From contig JAQQWL010000012.1 in NCBI GenBank assembly GCA_038363925.1, forward strand, positions 558,001-622,000: a stretch of 64,000 nucleotides of DNA, in the 5' to 3' direction. Below the pieces are notes generated by a model. It was not told where the DNA came from. It saw only the letters and a program-made list of their open reading frames with translations, and did no database searches. This document shows, in pieces, positions 11,169 through 24,160 of the stretch; the stretch's first letter is position 1; every line of letters starts with the position of its first letter. The position numbers and the translations under genes are program-made. The stretch is from Apiospora phragmitis (taxonomy: Eukaryota; Ascomycota; Sordariomycetes; Amphisphaeriales; Apiosporaceae).

Positions 11169-12395
11169 ATGAACACCTCGATGATTGAGTCCAAATTCCT
11201 CTCCCACCCCGACAACCTCGGGGTGGTCGCCGTTGGTTTCTCCGGCGGCCAGGTACGTTGAGCCTACTGCACTTACTGTGTCTGTTTACTGCTGGTGGGC
11301 GGGTTTGGTCACGATATCAAACCAGATACTACGACTACTATAGAAAAGGAGCTAATTTTTACCACATTGTCACACCCACAGGCCAAGCAAGGCGTCGACG
11401 CCGCCCCCTCCGCGCTGATCGAGTCGGGCCTGCTGCGGCAGCTGCGCGAGGAGCTCAACTACAAGCTGCACGGCGACGACACGGTGCACTCGTACGCCGA
11501 CCTGGCGCCCGCCGACGACGCGCCCTACCGCAACATGAAGAACCCCAAGCACGTCAGCGCCGTGACGCAGCGGCTGTGCGAGCAGGTGTACGCGCAGGCG
11601 CGCGAGGGCCGCATGGTGCTGACGCTGGGCGGCGACCACTCCATCGCCATCGGCACCGTCGCGGGCACGGCCAAGGCCATCCGCGAGCGCCTCGGCCGCG
11701 AGATCGCCGTCATCTGGGTCGACGCCCACGCCGACATCAACACGCCCGAGTCGAGCGACTCGGGCAACATCCACGGCATGCCTGTTAGTTTTGTGACGGG
11801 CCTGACCAAGGAGGACAACCCGGACTACTTCGGCTGGCTGAAGGAGGACCACATGCTGAGCCTCAAGAAGCTCGTCTACATCGGGCTGCGCGACGTCGAC
11901 CCGGGCGAGAAGAAGATCCTGCGGGGAGAACGGCATCAAGGCGTTCAGTATGTTCGACATTGACCGGTATGCTCTTTCTTTCTACCTATTCACCATTCCA
12001 CTCCAACCTACTTTTTCTGCGCTTCTTCTTCTTCTTTCTTCCCCCCTACTACTGACTGCTAACTCGGGTCGATTCGAAACAGGCACGGCATCGGCCGGGT
12101 CATGGAGATGGCGCTGGCGCACATCGGGTCGGACACGCCGATCCACCTCTCGTTCGACGTGGACGCGCTGGACCCGATGTGGGCGCCGAGCACAGGGACT
12201 CCTGTTAGGGGCGGGCTGACGCTGCGCGAGGGCGACTACATCTGCGAGTGCGTGCACCAGACGGGCAGCCTCGTCGCGGTGGACCTGGTCGAGGTGAACC
12301 CGAGCCTGGCGCCCGAGATCGACACGGGCGCGCACGAGACGGTGCGGGCGGGGTGCTCGCTGGTGCGGTGCGCGCTGGGGGAGTCGCTGCTGTAA
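11169..12395 (+). CDS. Arginase, one frame break
   Basis: Hydrolyses L-arginine to ornithine and urea with a di-manganese site, the first step of arginine use as a nitrogen source. Exon 1 (11169-11252) encodes MNTSMIESKFL..VVAVGFSGGQ; intron 11253-11381; exon 2 (11382-11966) contains 'LTLGGDHSIAIGT', 'WVDAHADINTPESSDSGN' and 'HGMPV'; intron 11967-12082; exon 3 (12083-12395) contains 'SFDVDALDPMWAPSTGTP' and 'VDLVEVNPSL'. The Mn-binding His/Asp residues of the GGDHS, DAHAD and SFDVDALDP motifs are all present. One extra G in a run at 11923-11926 breaks the frame before 'ENGIKAFSMFDIDR'. Removing it gives exactly 327 codons (326 aa), the usual arginase size, so a sequence error is by far the best reading. 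Confidence 0.95.
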
Positions 12396-14149
12396 ACGCG
12401 AATATCGAATGCCGAATCGAAGGTCGAATGCCAAATGTAATGGCGGTCGGTTGGTCGGTCGGTGTTGAGGATATATCGACGGCGGGAGTTGAAACTTGAC
12501 TCAAGGCTCGGGACGCTACAAAGGTTGGGGGGCCATTACCCGTGCCGGAAGGAAACTCTTTGGGCCAACCTCGCAAAGTCTCAGATCATCTCTCCTAACT
12601 TCAGCATACCTACTACTAGTACTACTAGAATTTTACTACCAAGCCAAACTTGAACCCTCGGGGGTAAATCAAGGGAAATTGGCGTTTGCTTCAATATAGT
12701 GACGACAAATGCAGTATTGCAATCACATTTCATTATGGCCCTCGATAATGAGTGAGGAAATGACCGGGATTGAGTCCGATTCGGGACATGTTGCAGCACA
12801 ACAATCCCAGCCCCCTACATTGGCAACGTCTTACAGCGGGTATGGGTGTGTCCATTGATGGCAGTCCCACCCTCTCTACCACCTGCTGAACCCGCCGCAA
12901 CAGATCGGATCTGTTTTAGCGGTCTCTTGGGCACTGGCTAGGTACAGTGATCTTGCGTTGCGCCGGTGGTCCATGTTGGACCTAAAGAAGGGAGACAAAT
13001 AAGTTGAATGGCGCGGACAGTTCTGGGACTCTATATCAGCACACAGATTACAATGACCATTTGAATTTGGAGATGTTCTCTCTGCCACATGCTTTGTTGA
13101 GTCAGTTCCATTGGCCAGTCGCCGAAGACTGACGGTGAGCGATTCCACACTCACTCCCCGTTGCATGGCAATTAAACGGCCAGGGTTCCGCAAGACCCGT
13201 CTCAACCACGCCGGGAATCGACGCGGGCGCGACGGACGGGAAGAGACGGCGAGATTCGGTCAATTCAATTGATCATTGTCCGTCAGCAAGCAGCACACAC
13301 CTCTGCCATCTACATGGTCCATTTCGAACCTTTGCCTTTGCCCGACAAAATAAACGTAGGTCGCCTTGCTTGTTCGTAAAGATAGAGAAGAAAAAACAGC
13401 CCAATACTGTGAGGCAAGAAGTCGATGCTTCGATCCTAGTCAGAAGATCGCAGTCTGCCGTGACTCCACCATCCCATCCACTGAGTTGTTCACTCCGCGG
13501 GGGCTCCTGCTGGCTCCTACTCGACTCGCTAAACTTGGGCCTAATAAGCCCGGGTGCCTGCCACGGGCCCCTCCCTCCACTGACCGACCACTGACCAGAA
13601 CCGGGCGGACGCTGTATGCACATCTGCATCTGCACCTTCGCGCGTGTCGCATTGAAGCCCAATCCAATCATCGTCGAGCACGAGTCGAAGTGTGCGAGCT
13701 GGCACTTCACCAGAACCTCGCTCTGCCTTTTTCGGGCTTCGACGGAAAGACAGACAGGGCATCAATTCTCTCGGGGCCATTCCATCTGCAATCGCTATAA
13801 AGGCCAGGCTAGAACAGAACGAGGAGGAGGCCGACGACGACCAAGAGACTCTCTAAATACCACGACGATTAAACCGAGAATCGCGTCACTTCAATTCCCC
13901 ACGCCAAACATATCGAATTTTCCGATTTGCCAATTGGCAGCGATCATCGTCAGGAGTCGAATCGAGTACCCCCGATATTTTTCTTCAATCGAACCACTCC
14001 AAATACCATCTCCGCCCCAAGTCCAGTCCAGTCATTGCGCCGGGGTACGCACTCGGAAGCGACGACGTTGAGGTGGAAGAAGAAAGAGAGGACATAGAAA
14101 CATAATACAGAGAGAGACGCGACTGGGCCACACCCAAATAATATACACC
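12396..14149. other. Intergenic, no gene seen
   Basis: Downstream of arginase and upstream of the membrane-protein gene. Open frames around 13270-13800 overlap on several strands without family features. The last 350 bases look like a promoter/leader (Ser-codon-free, pyrimidine tracts, few ATG). Confidence 0.45.
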
Positions 14150-14819
14150 ATGGCCTCGACCACGACGGCGAGCGGCTCGCTCGTCTACGAGCGCCGCGTC
14201 GCGCGCGTCCACAAGTACCACTGGCCGGCGGTGCAGCTCAACGTCTGGATGATCATCATGCTGGTGGCCTCGTGCCTGATCATCGGCGTCTTCGCGACCT
14301 TCATCGGTGTCCAGCAGACCCTCGCGCTGCAAATCCCCTGGTACTTCCCCTACTTCATCACCGTCGCGAGCCTGACCATCGTCTTCATCGGCGGCCTGTT
14401 GTGGCTCATCTCGCAGCGGCGCCTGCTGCCGGCCATCGTTATTGTGGGCGCCTTCGTGTTCTTCGTGCTGTGGATGGTCGGCCTCATCGTCGTCAGCATC
14501 GAGCTGTGGGGGCCGACGGGCTCCGTCAGCTCCAATTGCAACTTGCTGGTCTTTGACCGGACGCCCGATCCTGCTAATAGCATTGCCAACCTGGCCTGGC
14601 TGCAGCAGAAGAGTATATGTGAGTGCTTAACCCTTCATTTTCTTGTCTGCTGTAAAGGTTCAGCACTTCAGCCTTCGCGGCACTGCTTGCCAATCGGGGA
14701 CTAATCTGGAGAGAACAGGTCAGTCTTGGCAAGCCGTCTTTGCGTTTGCCCTCGTTGGCGCCATCTTCCTACTCTGGATCATGGTCATGGCGATACAAGT
14801 CTTCTATGAGGATTCATAG
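14150..14819 (+). CDS. Four-transmembrane-segment protein, MARVEL-like, unknown function
   Basis: Two exons, 14150-14618 and 14719-14819, joined by an intron with donor gtgagt and acceptor gagaacag; the spliced frame is 190 codons (189 aa). Hydrophobic segments are visible at about residues 32-53 ('WMIIMLVASCLIIGVFATF'), 66-87, 93-123 and, in exon 2, 'VFAFALVGAIFLLWIMVM'. The loop between segments three and four contains a Cys and an 'RTPDP' stretch. The N-terminus is cytosol-like (basic RRVARVHKYH). This layout resembles fungal MARVEL-like or Sur7-like proteins of the plasma membrane, but I cannot assign a family with certainty. The start is supported by a strong context (caccatgg). Confidence 0.8.
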
Positions 14820-15268
14820 TGGCGTGCTGCTACAAAACGTGTTTGGAGATGCGTGATGCTACTTGGTACGATATGACGAAGAAGAATGTGGCCCAGAAAC
14901 AGCGTTGGATACCATGAAATATTAGATGCATTTTCTGGAGTTTCTTTGTTTCCCTTTTCGGTCTGGGCTTTGTAAGGAATGGTCGCGACGATTTGGGGCA
15001 AAGATCGGTTTGGGACCGATGTACGTTTTGTCAGATTGTTTTTGGGCCAACAGCACGAGCATCATGACTCTCCCTTCTCGTGAGGACACGTAAAGACACG
15101 ATTGAGTGTCAAAACGGTTGAGCATACGGCAGTAATTGATGTATTAATCATGGCGCTGTATGAGCGCGTATCCCAATTGCAAATCATAGGAGCCCCTGTC
15201 CCTGAGCCGATATAACGCCCTTTCGCTGATTCCCGGAGCCATGTCATGACCGACGACAAGAACTAGTC

Positions 15269-15653
15269 TTAGTTGGAGATCTTGGGGTTGACCTTGTTTC
15301 TGCATACCCGCAAAAATGACATTGGTCAGCAGGAAGTCTTCTGTGTGTTGAGAGGGGAAGGGAGAGAAGAGTGTCGACTTACCCAGTGGCCTTCTCGTAT
15401 CCGGTGCGCAGACCGTCGGTGATCTTCTCGAGCTTGCCCTCGCCAAGCTTGCCACCATTGTACTTCTTGTCGAGCATACCGGCGGCTGGTTGGAAGGTTA
15501 GCTACTTTTCTGGGAGACCGGAAGAGAAGAAGGAAGCAAAAGAAGTCACATACCCTTGTCACCGTAATCCTGCTGAGGGGCACCACCGGCGTGTTGCTGG
15601 TTGGTGCTACCGCTGCCGCTGCCGCTGCCTGCTGCCTTCTTGATGAAATCCAT
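15269..15653 (-). CDS. Small conserved fungal protein, 77 aa, three exons
   Basis: Exons 15653-15554, 15485-15383 and 15299-15269 splice to 78 codons. The protein starts MDFIKKAAGSGSGSGS, continues with a Gln/Gly stretch ('QDYGDK'), then 'LDKKYNGGKLGEGKLEKIT' and 'GLRTGYEKATG', and ends 'NKVNPKISN'. I recognise the overall form as a widespread short cytosolic fungal protein with this C-terminal 'VNPKISN' ending, without a known function. All three splice sites are canonical and the phases agree, which supports a real gene. There is no signal peptide and no membrane segment. The leader contains repeated tggtt elements typical of highly expressed genes, but that is only suggestive. Confidence 0.8.
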
Positions 15654-16871
15654 GATTGCTGGGTTGGTTGATTTGGTATTTGGGATGCGTGTGGTGGTTT
15701 TGGTTCAATGATGTTGACTGGAAATATCTATAAGCCATCCAACACAGTGGGCATTCCAGGACTTATATACAGATTGAATGGTGGGATGGATTAGTACACC
15801 CAAGCCGAATGACAGAGACGTCATAGGCCTCCTCCAGCCGTTTCATTGTTTGCTTTCTCCCCCAGTCTTCCAAGATTTCCACGGCAATGCACCACAGCCA
15901 CAGCCGCATGCGCTTCCCTTATCCTGGCTGAGACTAGGAGAACACCTTGAGACAGACGCTAGAAAATTGACGTCATCGCCCATAGCGGAGTCCAAGCCTC
16001 TGGTGGCATGATTCGCTACGGCGGTTCCTGATTCGAGGGTTCTCAATGTCACCTAAAATCAGGGTCGTAGAGAACAAAGACCCCGACAAGTGATGTCTGT
16101 CTGTTTTGTCTGTCTCGCCTACGAACGTTATCCAAACCCCAGTGTCTGAAGCCATCAATTGCGAACAGTGATATGCAGATGTGGCAGACATGACCATAGC
16201 AACCCAGGCCTTACATGTTCTTCAGCCCTTCTCTTTTGCATGCAGGACGCAAAGCCAATGACAGTACAGTAAATTCAATTCAATGCTATGTGATGATGCT
16301 AAACCTGCCCAATGCCGAACAACAATAAAACATTGCCATTCATTCATTTGTGAACAAACTCCCCAACGCCTGTCGTCTGCTAAAAATGGGTATCTCCTCC
16401 CCCATGGGCAAAGGTCTCGAACCGCCCTTCCTTCCAACACTCTCGCCGCCTGATGGATGGATATGTATGCTGTTGTTTCCTCCAAAGCCTCTTGGGCATC
16501 ATCACCGCCAGCATCCTCCCTCTCCTCGTTCTCTATTTCGTGCGGTCCACACTGTATGGTGAGCAAGCCGTATCATCTAGCTTGACGGCCATTCACGAAA
16601 TAGTCCTTCCCCCGAATCTCGTCGTGGCTTGGGCTTCCATCATCCTGGCTAGATCCTCCTCCAGCTAGCTATCCCCTTCCACTTGGCCCGGTATACCTAT
16701 ACTACGATATCATATGTACAACGTAGGCGCGCCCTCCTCCCAGGCGCTCAGTCCCAGGCCAAGTATATACATGGATGATGCTTGCTTGTGTTACATCGTG
16801 GCGTCATATCAACAGTTAAGTTGTTCTAAAGAAAGAAGAGACTAAGAGACTTCGGGGCCCTTACTTCTTCA
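15654..16871. other. Intergenic, no gene seen
   Basis: Promoter side of the 77-aa protein gene and 3' flank of the GT90 gene. No supported coding frame. Confidence 0.5.
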
Positions 16872-18879
16872 TCATACCAGATCCTCGACCCACCCCATCG
16901 TCTCTCGGCGGTCGTCCGAAATGCGCGCGTACTCGAGCAGCAGCCGCAGCACGTAGACCTGCATGTCCTCCTTGCGCAGCACCTTCTCGGCCCACTCCTT
17001 GCCCGCCATGGCAATCTTCTCGGCCTCGGCGTCGTGCGCCAGCACCTTGTCGCCGTACCCCATAAAGTACTCCAGGATGCCGTAGTAGTCCCCGAAGCGC
17101 GTGTCCATGGGCACAAAGTGCTTCCACGCGAACAGCCGGCTGTCGTGCCACTCGCGGAACAGCGTGCTCTTGATCGGCAGGCTCGTGCTGCGCAGGAAGC
17201 CCAGGTAGCGGCCCGAGAAGCTGTTGCCGTCGATGTCGGGCAGGTACTTGAAGTCGAACTGGTACGAGAGCGGCTGGCCCAGCTCGATCTGGAAGTGCGG
17301 GTCCGTGTAGACGCAGTGGCCCCATTCCTTCGGGCCCTCGAGCTTGTCGTCGCACATGAGCTCCGTAAAGGCCACGTCCGTCACGTCCCGCACCCACTGG
17401 CCCAGCTTGGCCTCCTTCTGGGCCGTCAGGTTGTACTCGGGCAGCGGCATCGCGAAGTTGATGGGCGCCTCCACCTCGGCCTCGGCGCGCGTGAGCTTGG
17501 TGCCGTTGTTCATCGAGACGAATCGATGTCGCTGGAAGCTCTTCCAGTTGTTCGCCTTGTTGCGCCCTCCCGTGGCCACGCCTCGCCAGATGACGCTGTC
17601 CATCTTCTCCTTCCAGGGGCCGCCTTGATAGCCATCGCCGGTGAACCGTTCTTCTTCCTTCCAGTACATGGGCGCCGGCAGCAGAATCTCGTTGTTGACG
17701 GCAAGCTTGCTTCCGCCGAACATGGGGAAAAGTACCTTGGTGGCCGAGGTGGAGAGGGGCTTGATGAAGATGCCCTCGAGTGCCTGAAGATCGGGCTGGT
17801 GGCAGAACTCGGTCGACAAGCTGAAGTTGGAAGTGTAGCCGCGGTACTGGTGCGGGCTAGCATTGGCCGGCACAAAGGCTGGGGTCTTGTCGAAGGATCG
17901 CACGGTGCCGGCCAGTCGAGCCGGACTCTGGGGGTGGCACCCTCGGCGCGCAATCAACCAGTAGGGTTCTGCATTGTTCTCAAGTTAGCCACATGTTCGG
18001 GGATTGCAAGCGGGCGGGCAGGCATTGCTGATGTTCCTTACCGGTCGACTCCCACTTCTTGTTACGAGTGGAAGGTCTTCGATCCGTACCGGGTTTCGGG
18101 AGCGGCTTGAAGTCGGACACGACGTCCTTGGGGGGGACCATGACGCGCATTTCCTTCTCCTTCTGCACGTAGCGGTTGATGTCTTCCCAGGGCACGACCA
18201 AGCGAGGCTCGTCCATGGCGTTGAGCGCGATATCCATATCCGGCAGGTACTCCTCGATGGTCTTGATCATGGACAGCCAGATGGTGGTCCAGAACCAGTC
18301 GCTCTCGGCGCTGGCGTTGCCGTTGCGGATGTTGATGGTCATCTCGTAGTCCCAGGCCTCCTTCCGGATGCGCCTAGCATCGAGGCCCCAGAAGGGGTTG
18401 AGGTCGTGGTAGATCTGGTCCCAAAAATCCTCGACGATGACGGCGTTGTGCTTCTTGGCGAACTCGTACCAGGCCTTGAAGCCGGGCGGCGGGTGGCGGC
18501 CACGGCGCGTGCGGTAGGCCTTGGCGGCCTCTTCGAGCGTGTGGGACTCTTTGGCCATGGCCTCGCTGAACTGGGTTTCGGCGACCTTAATAAGAGCGTC
18601 GATGGGGTGGCCAGCGGTCGAGTCGTAGGGCATCGTGGGGGGCTTGTCGTCGACGAGCGGCTGCTCCTGGGCATCGCTGAGTGGCGATGACGGCCGGCTG
18701 CCGTCGGCCGGAGTGTAGAAGGGGTCATGCGCGGCGCTGTTTCCGGGCAGAACGTACGTCACGGGCACCTCGGCGGGCTGGGAGGAATAGTAGTAGATCA
18801 GACAGCACAGCAGGGCGCCCGGTAGGAGATAGCGTATTAGATGGGATGGGCGCCGCGGGGGAAACGCTGGAGAGCGCAT
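16872..18879 (-). CDS. GT90 / CAP10-like glycosyltransferase, type II membrane protein
   Basis: Two exons (18879-18042 and 17968-16872; intron 17969-18041) give 644 aa. The N-terminus from MRSPAFPPRRPSHLIR is basic and followed by one membrane anchor ('YLLPGALLCCLIYYY'), a short stem rich in Pro/Ser, then a lumenal catalytic region with 'WYEFAKKHNAVIVEDFWDQI', 'EDINRYVQKEKEM', 'YWLIARRGCHPQSP', 'MDSVIWRGVATGGR', 'GNSFSGRYLGFLRS' and 'GILEYFMGYGDKV'. The pattern 'W RG..tgg' and 'DG.s.s.r' with a downstream 'HFVPM' block matches the CAP10/DUF821 family of Golgi xylosyl- or glucosyltransferases. An alternative ATG 27 codons upstream (18960) is possible but would put an Arg-rich stretch before the anchor. 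The acceptor sugar is unknown. Confidence 0.88.
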
Positions 18880-21800
18880 CGTGGGGCAGAACAGGGAGCC
18901 TTTGAGGGCCGCCACTTTGTCGGTTGTGTGTGGTCGTCGTCGTCTTGGCGGAGGAAACAAATATGCCTCAAGGCAATTGAAGGAATGAGCCCTTCCGTCC
19001 GAGTAGAGAATGCGACGGTCTCAGCAGTAGCCTTCCACAATACACAGACCAGTTTGTTATACAGCGCGCAAGTAACCCTCGGTTGGCGACAAGCTGGCTG
19101 GCTGAAGCTGATGTTTCAAAGGCGGAAGAAGGAAGTGGAACAAGGTCGGGTCAAGGTCGAGATCGAGGTTGAGGACCGATGACAAGGCTCACAGGTGTGG
19201 TGCAATAATGGAAATATCCACCAGCTCGGACGATATAGTGTTGTGCAATGGGCGCGGAATGACTGGAGTAGGCTGGGGGTGGTTGCGATCTATCGTGGGT
19301 TGCGTCGGGAGTGGTCGAGGCCGAGCGTTTGCTTGGTTTCGGTGGGCGCGTCGAGCTAGTGGGAAGAGGAACAAGAATGGAAAGAACAACACGTCAACAA
19401 TTACCACAATACTGGGGCAGTAGAATCGAATTGTAAGGAAGCTGGCACAGAGAAGAAAGAGGTTAGTAAGAACGCCAAGGTCAAACAAAGGAGCGTGTGG
19501 TCGTGAGTGTGTATGTGTGTGTGTGTGTGTGTGTGAGTGTCAAGAAGTAGTGAGGCTAGCGAGGTGGTTCATTTAGGCAAGGCAGGGTAAGGCAAAGCAA
19601 GTGCTGTACGGAGTAGTGCTGCATCAACTAACCGGTCAGGTCCGGTCGGTTGCAGGCTGTTTGCTGGTGTGTTTTCAATCAATCAACGGCCAATCAGGGC
19701 AATGCAGCAACCCGCATCGTTATCAATGCGTCGTCGTCGTCGTCGTGACGTACCTCTTTGCCGTATGAATTGTCGAACAGTCTCGGGATTCCGTAATGGT
19801 TCGATCGTTCGTTCTTGAAGACCACAAATGAAATCTGGGGGTGAGAACGTTAAATGACCATGTAGCACCACTAAGTACATAAAGAGGAGGAGACTCTCAG
19901 GTCGGTCAGTGGTGTCAACAGTTTCCCATCGTACATAAACGGTTAGTACCACCACTATGGGGTACTGGCTGGGCCTGCTTGGCTGGACAGAAAGTGCCGC
20001 TACTGGCTGCTCTCTCTGCTGGAGAGTGTGCGGGCGCATGTTGTGTCTTCTATTGCGTGCCTGTTCCTGGGCCGCTATGAGTGTGGGTAAGACGAGCGTT
20101 GGAGGAATGGGAATCGACACAACCGGCGCCGATCAATTTGACTAAATGATGGCTTGGCACCAAGGATTCGTCTCGCATGCCAGCTCTTGATTCGAACGAC
20201 AAGTCTTCCCCTCCGGCCTATATTGCATCTAATCAAAACGGATCGCCAAGCTCTTGCCAGGTAGCAAGCGATAAAGCTTTTCCGCAAGTGAAGAATACTA
20301 AATATCGTGACATCTGTCCCTGCTTTCTTTAGGCGGGGGAACACGTAGGAAGGAATGCAACAATGGAAACCCATCTGCCATACGTAATCTTGGCCGCCGT
20401 GCAACGTATTCGTGTGTGCTATTCTCGTCCTTTTTGATTGCTTACTGGACTATTAGTGTGTATACATACTTGTTAAGCGACATCACATTGCGAAGGGTCA
20501 GCCGTTGCAAGCCTCGTTACTAGGCATCTCACCCGCCCGTCCTCCCCGTTACTGAGCATGTCTTAGAATTCCCTCTCCGCATGTGTACCTACCTGTCAGT
20601 CAGCTGGTTTGTCCGTCCGCATGTGAGACGAACGGTTGTTGATTCAGAAACTGTGTAGCATTGTGTCTACGGCTACATCCGAAAGTCATATATGTATCAG
20701 ATCAGAAGTATGCATATGCACACGATTATTTCCCTCATCACCGTCCTTGACTCCTTGTTTCTTCTCCAGTCCATGAGCGCATCGCAATTTCAGCTTCTCC
20801 TCCATTGATGGTCGCCATGCTAGCTTTTGATTGCTGGAAATCTTCAACAGCTCGGGGTTGGAGCTGACCACGCAAAGTGCGCAATCAACGTCCCCGCCCC
20901 CGGGGCTCAAAGGGGAAAGTGTGGAGGAAGATCAAATCTCCTTGGCCTGCCGGGTTTCCTCTTCTGGTCCCGTCTCTTTGGGTCGTCTCCAGTGTGGGCA
21001 CTGTCTTGATATGCCTCATCCTGCGAAGAAATTATTGGTGGTAGGTCCCGTCGCTGGAGATGCGAGGCTTTGAATGACTCGAGACAGTCAGCGGCCCTCT
21101 AGAAGAACGCGGATCATGGGCTTATATTCCCAAGGCATCAAGCTTGGACAGTAAGAGTCGAGCGGCTCTACTGTAATTGGGATCATTGCGATATAATTCG
21201 GATCCGCGCAGCCCTAAAAACTGCGATCGCCCAAGCAAACACCAAGGGCGGTTCCGAGACCCAAGGCTCAGCCACAGCCCCAGAATCGGGTTGATGTTGG
21301 CCACACACATTGTCTTAGTCTAGAATCCCGTCATTTGTCATTTGAGGACGGCATTTCACTTCTCTCCCCCCCTCTCTGTTCACCCTCGTGCCTCAACTCT
21401 GTCGACAACGTATGACTTGTGAACCTAATAACCCCCCCATTTATTCTCCCTCGTCCCAGTCAGGCCCGCCTGCCTGTCCATCCCGCGCCCGGATGACTCG
21501 TCCAACGACGTTCAGGCCCGATTGCGTGTCGCTTGTTTGAGAATCCGCTCACGGCCGGCCTTGGCAACGGGACTTCGGCAGCCATCTATCTACTTTTCCT
21601 GTTTTCGGTCATGATTTCTGAACGACTCACCATCACTTAAGCCATCCAATGGGAATAGAAAGACTTCTGTGTTCGACTGGCCTATTCGCTCCATTGCATC
21701 CGGATGAAACAAGTCCGCCTTCTTCGGTGTGCGTGCTAGCAATTGGCATTGTAATTCTTCCATAATCCCATTTTTCGACATGATAATACCCTGCAAAGCT

Positions 21801-22254
21801 CGGCAGTCACGTACATGTACATATATGTGCATAACGCATCGTGTGACGTAGTACCGTTCTGCGGTGCAACGGAACAACTGCTGAACAAGCGAAGCCTTGC
21901 CCTTTTAGTAACAGTATCAAAAAGTGAGAAAAGGGAGATGGCTAGACCTCGTTACCATGACAACTAATCTTGCACACATTGAGATGAAATCGTAAGATAT
22001 AAGAGCCAACACTGGGATTTGGATTCCGTGCAATGTGTACCGAGTAACATCAACCCAATAGTGGTTCGGGTTCGCTTGTGAAATCAGTGTTAAGCGCATT
22101 TGGCGCAGGAGAAGAAAGCCTGGCTGGCATGAGGGATATCAAGTACATGTGTATAATATTTGTACATTGCCAACTGTTCAATAGGAGGTATCTATCTATC
22201 TACACAACATCCTACACAATGAATAAATCATACAGAACAGGCCAGACAGCCCCC
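18880..22254. other. Long intergenic region, no gene seen
   Basis: About 3.4 kb without a supported gene. It contains a TG microsatellite (19507-19540), a short CGT run (about 19733-19746), and scattered short frames with no motif. It may hold the promoter of the GT90 gene and non-coding transcripts. Confidence 0.45.
19507..19540. repeat. (TG)n microsatellite
   Basis: An almost uninterrupted alternation of T and G over about 34 bases, broken once by an A early and once near the end. Confidence 0.9.
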
Positions 22255-24160
22255 CTACGGATCATCCATGTCGTGGTCATCCGAGATGCTGTCGTCCTGG
22301 GACCGCGCCAGCAGCTCCTGGTACTCGGGCCGGAACGGCCACTCCATAAACCGCTCCAGCAGCTCCTGCCACTGCCGGTGGTTGAGCACGCGCGGCGAGA
22401 GGCCGCCGTAGTGGCCCTTGGCCGGCCGGCCCCCGAGCGCCGGGTCGTGCAGGCTTTTGCAGCGCGGGATGATCCAGTCCGCGGCCCCCGGCCAGACGCC
22501 GTCCAGCATCTTACGCAGCGACCCGGCGGGCGCCATGAAGAGCGCCCGCGTCAGCAGGTCGAACATGTCGGCCGCCCGGTTCGACTTGGGCCCCGTCTGC
22601 GTCAGGAGCGGGTGCAGCGTGCGCGGCTGGATGTCGAGCAGGCTGCAGTCGACGTTGGGGAAGAAGTCCAGCACCGTCGTCTCGAGGGGCTCGTACTCGC
22701 GCCGGTCCCACATCATGGCGGGCGGGTCCTGGCGCATCAGGTGCACGTTGTCGAAACACTTGAGGTAGTCGAGCCGCTTACTAGTCGGCAGCCGGCTGAA
22801 GCTGTCGTCCCACTCGGCCTCGAGCTTCTGGATCTCGTCCTCCGTCGCCTCGCCGGGGTTCGTGCGCAGCTGCGTGATGGCGTCGTAGGCCTGCTGGCGC
22901 TCGAAGATGGACTTGAACCGCATGATGTCGGAATTGCCGCGCCAGTGCAGCCTCCGCATACGCGCACGCTCCTCGGAGTCCGCGGCAAACTCCTGCGACT
23001 CGTAGGCCTCCTCCATCGAGGCCAGGGTCTCGTGGTAGGTCCGCTGGAAGACGGGCGTCGCGCCGCCCGCGACCACGATGTCGCCCCTGTCCAGCTCGGC
23101 CAGCGCGTCCTTGTGCTCCTGCGGGGTCCGCCGCTCCGGCATGACGAGGCCGCGCTCGCGCATCCGCTTGGCCGTCATCTGCGCGCTCAGCCGGTCCAGG
23201 TTGGCGTCGCGCACGTACCAGTGCGAGTCCGGACCGGACTTGCCGCAGACCTCGTGCAGGTACTCGCAGTGCAGCTCGGCGTCGATGGCGCTGCGCTTGC
23301 GCCGCTGCATGCTGCGGGCGACGATGCAGCTCTTGTCGTCGCGCCGCGTCCACAGCAGCATGCGCACCTGGCCGTAGCGGTGGAAGATCTGGCCCGTCCG
23401 GATGGCGTCGATGAACTGGTGCTGGACGAGCCGGGCGATGGACTCGAAGCTCATGTAGCGCTTGCGCGGGTGAAAGGCGATGTTGGCCGTCACCAGCAGC
23501 GTGTCGTTCTTATGGGACTGCGGGGGCCAGCTTCTGGTGCGGCAGGAATTCCGGGGTTAGGACCGAGTTCAGGTCTTTCCACAACATGCCGGATTTGGGG
23601 GTTAGCTTGGTGCCGGGCCGGTTCAGAAGGTCCTCCAGGAATGGTTTATAGAAGGCATCATCAGGCTCCATGAGGATATGCGAGCGCGGCTGGAGGTAGT
23701 CGTTGAGCCTGCGACTCCAAAGGCCGACGCCGGGATAGAGGTCGAGGAGGTCGCAACCCTTGTGCCGGTCCAGGGAGGGCCCGATGTAAGACAGAATGTC
23801 GTCGCAGAGTTCGTCGCTCACGACATTGACCCTGGTCTTGTCGCCCTTGGGAGCCTTGCCAGCCCTGGACCGGGTGGGCTTCTTCTTGGGCTGGGCGTCA
23901 TCTGCTTGTTCTTCTTCCTCGAGGACTTCTTCCTCTAGGGGTTTAGCGTTCCTGTGCCTCCAGGTGCCGGTGGCGAGTAGTTTTTGTGCTGTGGGAGTGA
24001 CGGCCTCGAGCTCTGACTTGAGAAGGACGTTTTTGCGTAGTTTATCGGACCAGTTAGAGGCATAACGGCTGTTAGTGAGAGCCGACAAGGTCACGGCATT
24101 TGGCCGGAATCTGCAGCGGGCCGCAAAAGTGCGCAGAGGAAAGACTCGAGTTGGAATCAT
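22255..24160 (-). CDS. Mitochondrial transcription factor 1 (Mtf1/TFB1M-like), one frame break
   Basis: Methyltransferase-fold factor needed by mitochondrial RNA polymerase for promoter opening. The N-terminus (MIPTRVFPLRTFAARCRF) is a typical mitochondrial targeting sequence. The SAM-type core reads 'DELCDDILSYIG', 'CDLLDLYPGVGLWSRRLN', 'SHILMEPDDAFYKPFL' and, after the break, 'NDTLLVTANIAFHPRKRY', followed by 'RLVQHQFIDAI' and 'RMLLWTRRDDKSCIV'. A Lys-rich insert (about residues 90-110) and a long C-terminal extension are common in Sordariomycete versions. The frame breaks at a G run (23522-23526, plus strand), one base too long. Removing it gives 635 codons. Because the protein is needed for mitochondrial gene expression, a sequence error is likely. 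Confidence 0.88.

Noticed and set aside
11923..11926. Programmed frameshift in arginase
   Set aside because: No slippery heptamer or structure of a known type, and the same kind of break recurs in unrelated genes; error is simpler.
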